DNA from: Porphyra umbilicalis
Taxonomy: Eukaryota > Rhodophyta > Bangiophyceae > Bangiales > Bangiaceae
Direction: 5' to 3'
DNA: 64,000 bases
Assembly: GCA_002049455.2 (NCBI GenBank)
Contig: KV918799.1
Location: 105,140-169,139, forward strand
This document shows, piece after piece, positions 61,802 through 64,000 of the stretch. Every line of letters starts with the position of its first letter. Positions within the stretch are counted from its first letter, which is position 1. A program made the translations under genes and the position numbers. The notes beneath the pieces are model-generated. The model saw only the letters and a program-made list of their open reading frames with translations, did not search any database and was not told the origin of the DNA.

Positions 61802-62616
61802 TGATCAAGAAACGACGTGCAGCTTGTTCTTCAGAAGGCTGTCTCTTGCAGAAACCCGCGCTATCACGTGCTTCCTCTACCCCTATTCCGGGACACAGGC
61901 AAGAGGTCAACACGGATTTAAGGGGCACGTCTCTGCGGGGGCTGCGGTGGTGCATCGCTTGACTGGAGACTGCGTTCGACCACTGGAATCGACACCTGCG
62001 TAAGAGCATCCGTTGGACACGTCCGTGTCTGATATCTGTGTCTGATTTGAGCACATGACCGCGTGCTCGTGCGAGTGCCACTGGTCGTCTATCAGAATCA
62101 CCGTTTGACCCAATCAATCGGCGATCATCTTCACGATACCGGCGCTTGCGGATGTATTTTAGATGGGCAGCAGCTCAATACGCGCCTTGCTGGGCAGCGT
62201 GTGGCGGTCGCGGGGACGAACCTCGTCGCGGCCAACAAAGCACTAGCGCGCTTTCCAGCCGCAGGAGGTTGCGAGCCGCTGCCGCGCCAGCTGGTTGCGT
62301 GTGCTCTGGTGGCCCCCACGACGGAAAGCGCCCCACTCCGGCACTGCGTTCGTGCACACACCCGAATCCTCTCTGGGTGTCTTTTACCCCTCCTGAGCCA
62401 TGCCGACCGCACCCATGCTCGCTTCCATGCTCACCACCGGTCGTCGACCGGCTCACCCGCGGCACCGGTGGGACCCGACTCCTCCTTGACGCCGCTCCCC
62501 AGCCCCCCCACATCGGCCGTCGCTCATCTCCCATCCCGGTCCGCTCCACTCTCTCGCCCCCGCCACTCCCTCGGCGGCCCCGTACGATTGCTCGCGTTTC
62601 ATTTGGGGGCTTCACG
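61802..62616. other. 5' flank of the ORF at 62617
   Basis: Moderate GC, rising to C-rich at 62440-62580. An open frame in phase with the ORF extends up to 62146, but its composition is poor. No TATA box is evident. Confidence 0.4.
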
Positions 62617-63252
62617 ATGCCGTCTGATCTGGTGCCCGTGCGGTTCGCGGACTGGGTGCTGCGGATCCCTACATCCCCGCCTGCGGGCTCTCCGGGGCCT
62701 TCGGCTGCCCTCTTGGCGGCGCTGGAGGGCACTAAGCCTCCCGCCAATGTGAGCAACATCATCTACTACATTGCCTTGGACCGGGCCGCCGGGAAGCCGC
62801 CGCCCTCTCTTCCCGCCTGCCCGTGCGGTAGATGTGAACCGGCGGGCCCGCTGCCGTACATGCCCCCACCCGGCCGTTTCCCCCATGCTGAGTGCCGTCG
62901 TGATGACGTTGCGAAGAAGGCCGGTGACCTGCTCGCGGACAATTTTCACGTGGCGATCTGGGCGTTCCGGACTCTGCGTCGCCGCGGTGTGACCCAGTCG
63001 GCAGCAACGGCGGCAGTGTGTACAGCCGGGTACGCAAGCGCCCGCGTCGACCCGGCCCTTCTCCAGAAGGTGGCGCAAGAGTGGGAGGACCAGCTCGGCC
63101 ACGCGGAACGGGTTCATGGGGATATTGGTGATTGCTTGAGGGCCAACCCGGTGAATTGGCAGTTGTCGTCGAAGTGGCTAGACACGTTCATCGACCGCGA
63201 GACGGATATCATCAACATTCAGCGGCAGACGTGGGGCACGCCATGGCCCTGA
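62617..63252 (+). CDS. Hypothetical protein, 211 residues
   Basis: ATG at 62617 (MPSDLVPVRFADWVLRIPTS), stop at 63250-63252. The composition is that of a normal soluble protein: Trp, Tyr, His and acidic residues are spread evenly. A Cys/His cluster PACPCGRCEPAG, followed about 20 residues on by FPHAECRRDD, could bind zinc. The C-terminal half (NFHVAIWAFRTLRRRGVTQS, LLQKVAQEWEDQLGHAERVH, WLDTFIDRETDIINIQRQTW) looks helical. No signal peptide or membrane segment. I recognise no family. It could be a whole single-exon host gene or an ORF of an unlisted transposon. Confidence 0.6.
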   Translation: MPSDLVPVRFADWVLRIPTSPPAGSPGPSAALLAALEGTKPPANVSNIIYYIALDRAAGKPPPSLPACPCGRCEPAGPLPYMPPPGRFPHAECRRDDVAKKAGDLLADNFHVAIWAFRTLRRRGVTQSAATAAVCTAGYASARVDPALLQKVAQEWEDQLGHAERVHGDIGDCLRANPVNWQLSSKWLDTFIDRETDIINIQRQTWGTPWP

Positions 63253-63700
63253 GAGAGGCGTGCGGAGGGTCATTGGGAGGGGGGCACTGACAAGTGAGCG
63301 TGCTCATGACGTTAGGCACAGGCAGGCCAGCGCAGGGGGGGGGTGGCTGGCATGAGAGAGTAGAACACAAGCAGGAGTGTGTACTCGACCTTTTTTTACA
63401 CGGGTGCATGGAGGTCATCTGCGGCACCAAGGACACCCTCGTCAGAAGTAGTGCGATTCCTCAAGCAGCTACAAACGGCAGTGTGGACAGCGTGTTGTGT
63501 GCGTTGCCGCCCAGGGGGTGGCCGAAGGCAGGTCAAACAGTCTGGTGGAGGGGAAGACGGTAGAGTAGTGGGGGCAAGAATGTGTACCTCGATAGCCGTG
63601 GCAGATCATGCAACAACAACACTCGTGTCCGTTTACATCGTCCCCCCCTTAGTCCAGCTGACGCTCGCACTCGGTGTGCCAAAGAGCACCCGCCACCCAC
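63253..63700. other. Spacer without a recognised gene
   Basis: Purine- and G-rich in parts (63337-63345). It lies between two convergent open frames. Nothing recognised. Confidence 0.45.
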
Positions 63701-64000
63701 TCAGTCCCCCACTCTCCACGCGGCCGGCGGGAAGCGGGTGCGCACAAAGTTGGCACTGGCTATCCTAATGACGTATGCGTCTGGCTGCTCCACCATTGCT
63801 GCCAGAGCACCTGACGCCTCCGACGGCAAGGGCGACGCGTACGACAATGCACCGATGATGTCAGTCTCGTCGGCCTCGCAGATCATGAGGTGCGTCAGGC
63901 GACGGCCAGATAAGAAGGGGCGGGCACCGATCTGCTGCAGGGGCAGCCGCGTCAGCACCACCATCACGATGGCAAGTGAAGGCCACGCGGGGAGGGCTGC
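63701..64000 (-). CDS. Partial host gene entering from the right edge
   Basis: Minus-strand frame open to the window end. It reads LTRLPLQQIGARPFLSGRRL, then THLMICEADETDIIGALSYA, then GALAAMVEQPDAYVIRIASA, with a protein-like, mildly hydrophobic composition, and ends NFVRTRFPPAAWRVGD. No family is recognised. The start lies outside the window; the end at 63701 may be the real stop or a read into an intron. Confidence 0.5.
   Translation of the reverse strand, partial: AALPAWPSLAIVMVVLTRLPLQQIGARPFLSGRRLTHLMICEADETDIIGALSYASPLPSEASGALAAMVEQPDAYVIRIASANFVRTRFPPAAWRVGD

Noticed and set aside
1-64000. tRNA or rRNA genes
   Set aside because: I noticed no convincing cloverleaf or rRNA core by eye; a covariance-model search would be needed to exclude tRNAs.

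Overview
This 64-kb window is GC-rich nuclear DNA from a eukaryote. It carries several LTR retrotransposons, a PIF/Harbinger-type transposase with a Myb-like partner gene, long GCC/GGC-rich minisatellites, and only a few host gene pieces. There are no operons, rRNA genes or CRISPR arrays. The mixture would suit an alga, for instance a Bangiales red alga such as Porphyra/Pyropia, but that guess rests on general character only.

Layout. 1-1063 is unassigned flank. 1064-5882 is a fragment of a Ty3/gypsy chromovirus, here called family A (copy A1), into which a second Ty3/gypsy family, B (copy B1, 5883-8375), has inserted; B1 stops at the window's only N (8376). 9466-20296 is A2, a nearly whole family-A element with 694-bp LTRs, a 5-bp target duplication and an unusual 3-kb tract with antisense open frames between integrase and the 3' LTR. 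20302-26035 is simple-sequence and minisatellite DNA with one or two doubtful ORFs. 26104-32065 is a Ty1/copia element with matched LTRs and a 5-bp target duplication, inserted in a dispersed repeat whose uninterrupted paralogue lies next to it. Its 3' untranslated tract holds six copies of a 20-bp palindrome. About 32770-38166 is B2, a minus-strand family-B element that keeps its 5' LTR only.

38172-48600 is mostly dispersed repeats. It includes a possible 2.1-kb terminal-inverted-repeat element (38537-40649), half of an MFS transporter gene (41285-41934, minus) and an ankyrin-repeat remnant (about 46040-46400, minus). 48702-50617 is a PIF/Harbinger transposase in two frames. 54158-55936 on the opposite strand encodes a Myb/trihelix-like protein with a NAM-associated-type motif, the usual partner of such transposases. 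Between and beyond them lie two large GC-rich minisatellites: a GCGGCCGC-bearing array at 50810-52640 and a 48-bp array of roughly 58 units at 56556-59335, open in all six frames over much of its length. The right end has a 136-bp mariner-like MITE (61664-61799), an unrecognised 211-codon ORF (62617-63252) and a gene fragment running off the edge (63701-64000, minus).

LTR divergence by eye is about 1% for A2 and about 1.5% for the copia element, so both insertions look fairly recent; A1, B1 and B2 are truncated fossils. The best candidates for something new are the antisense tract in A2, the palindrome array in the copia element and the six-frame-open 48-bp array. I found no convincing new defence or metabolic system.
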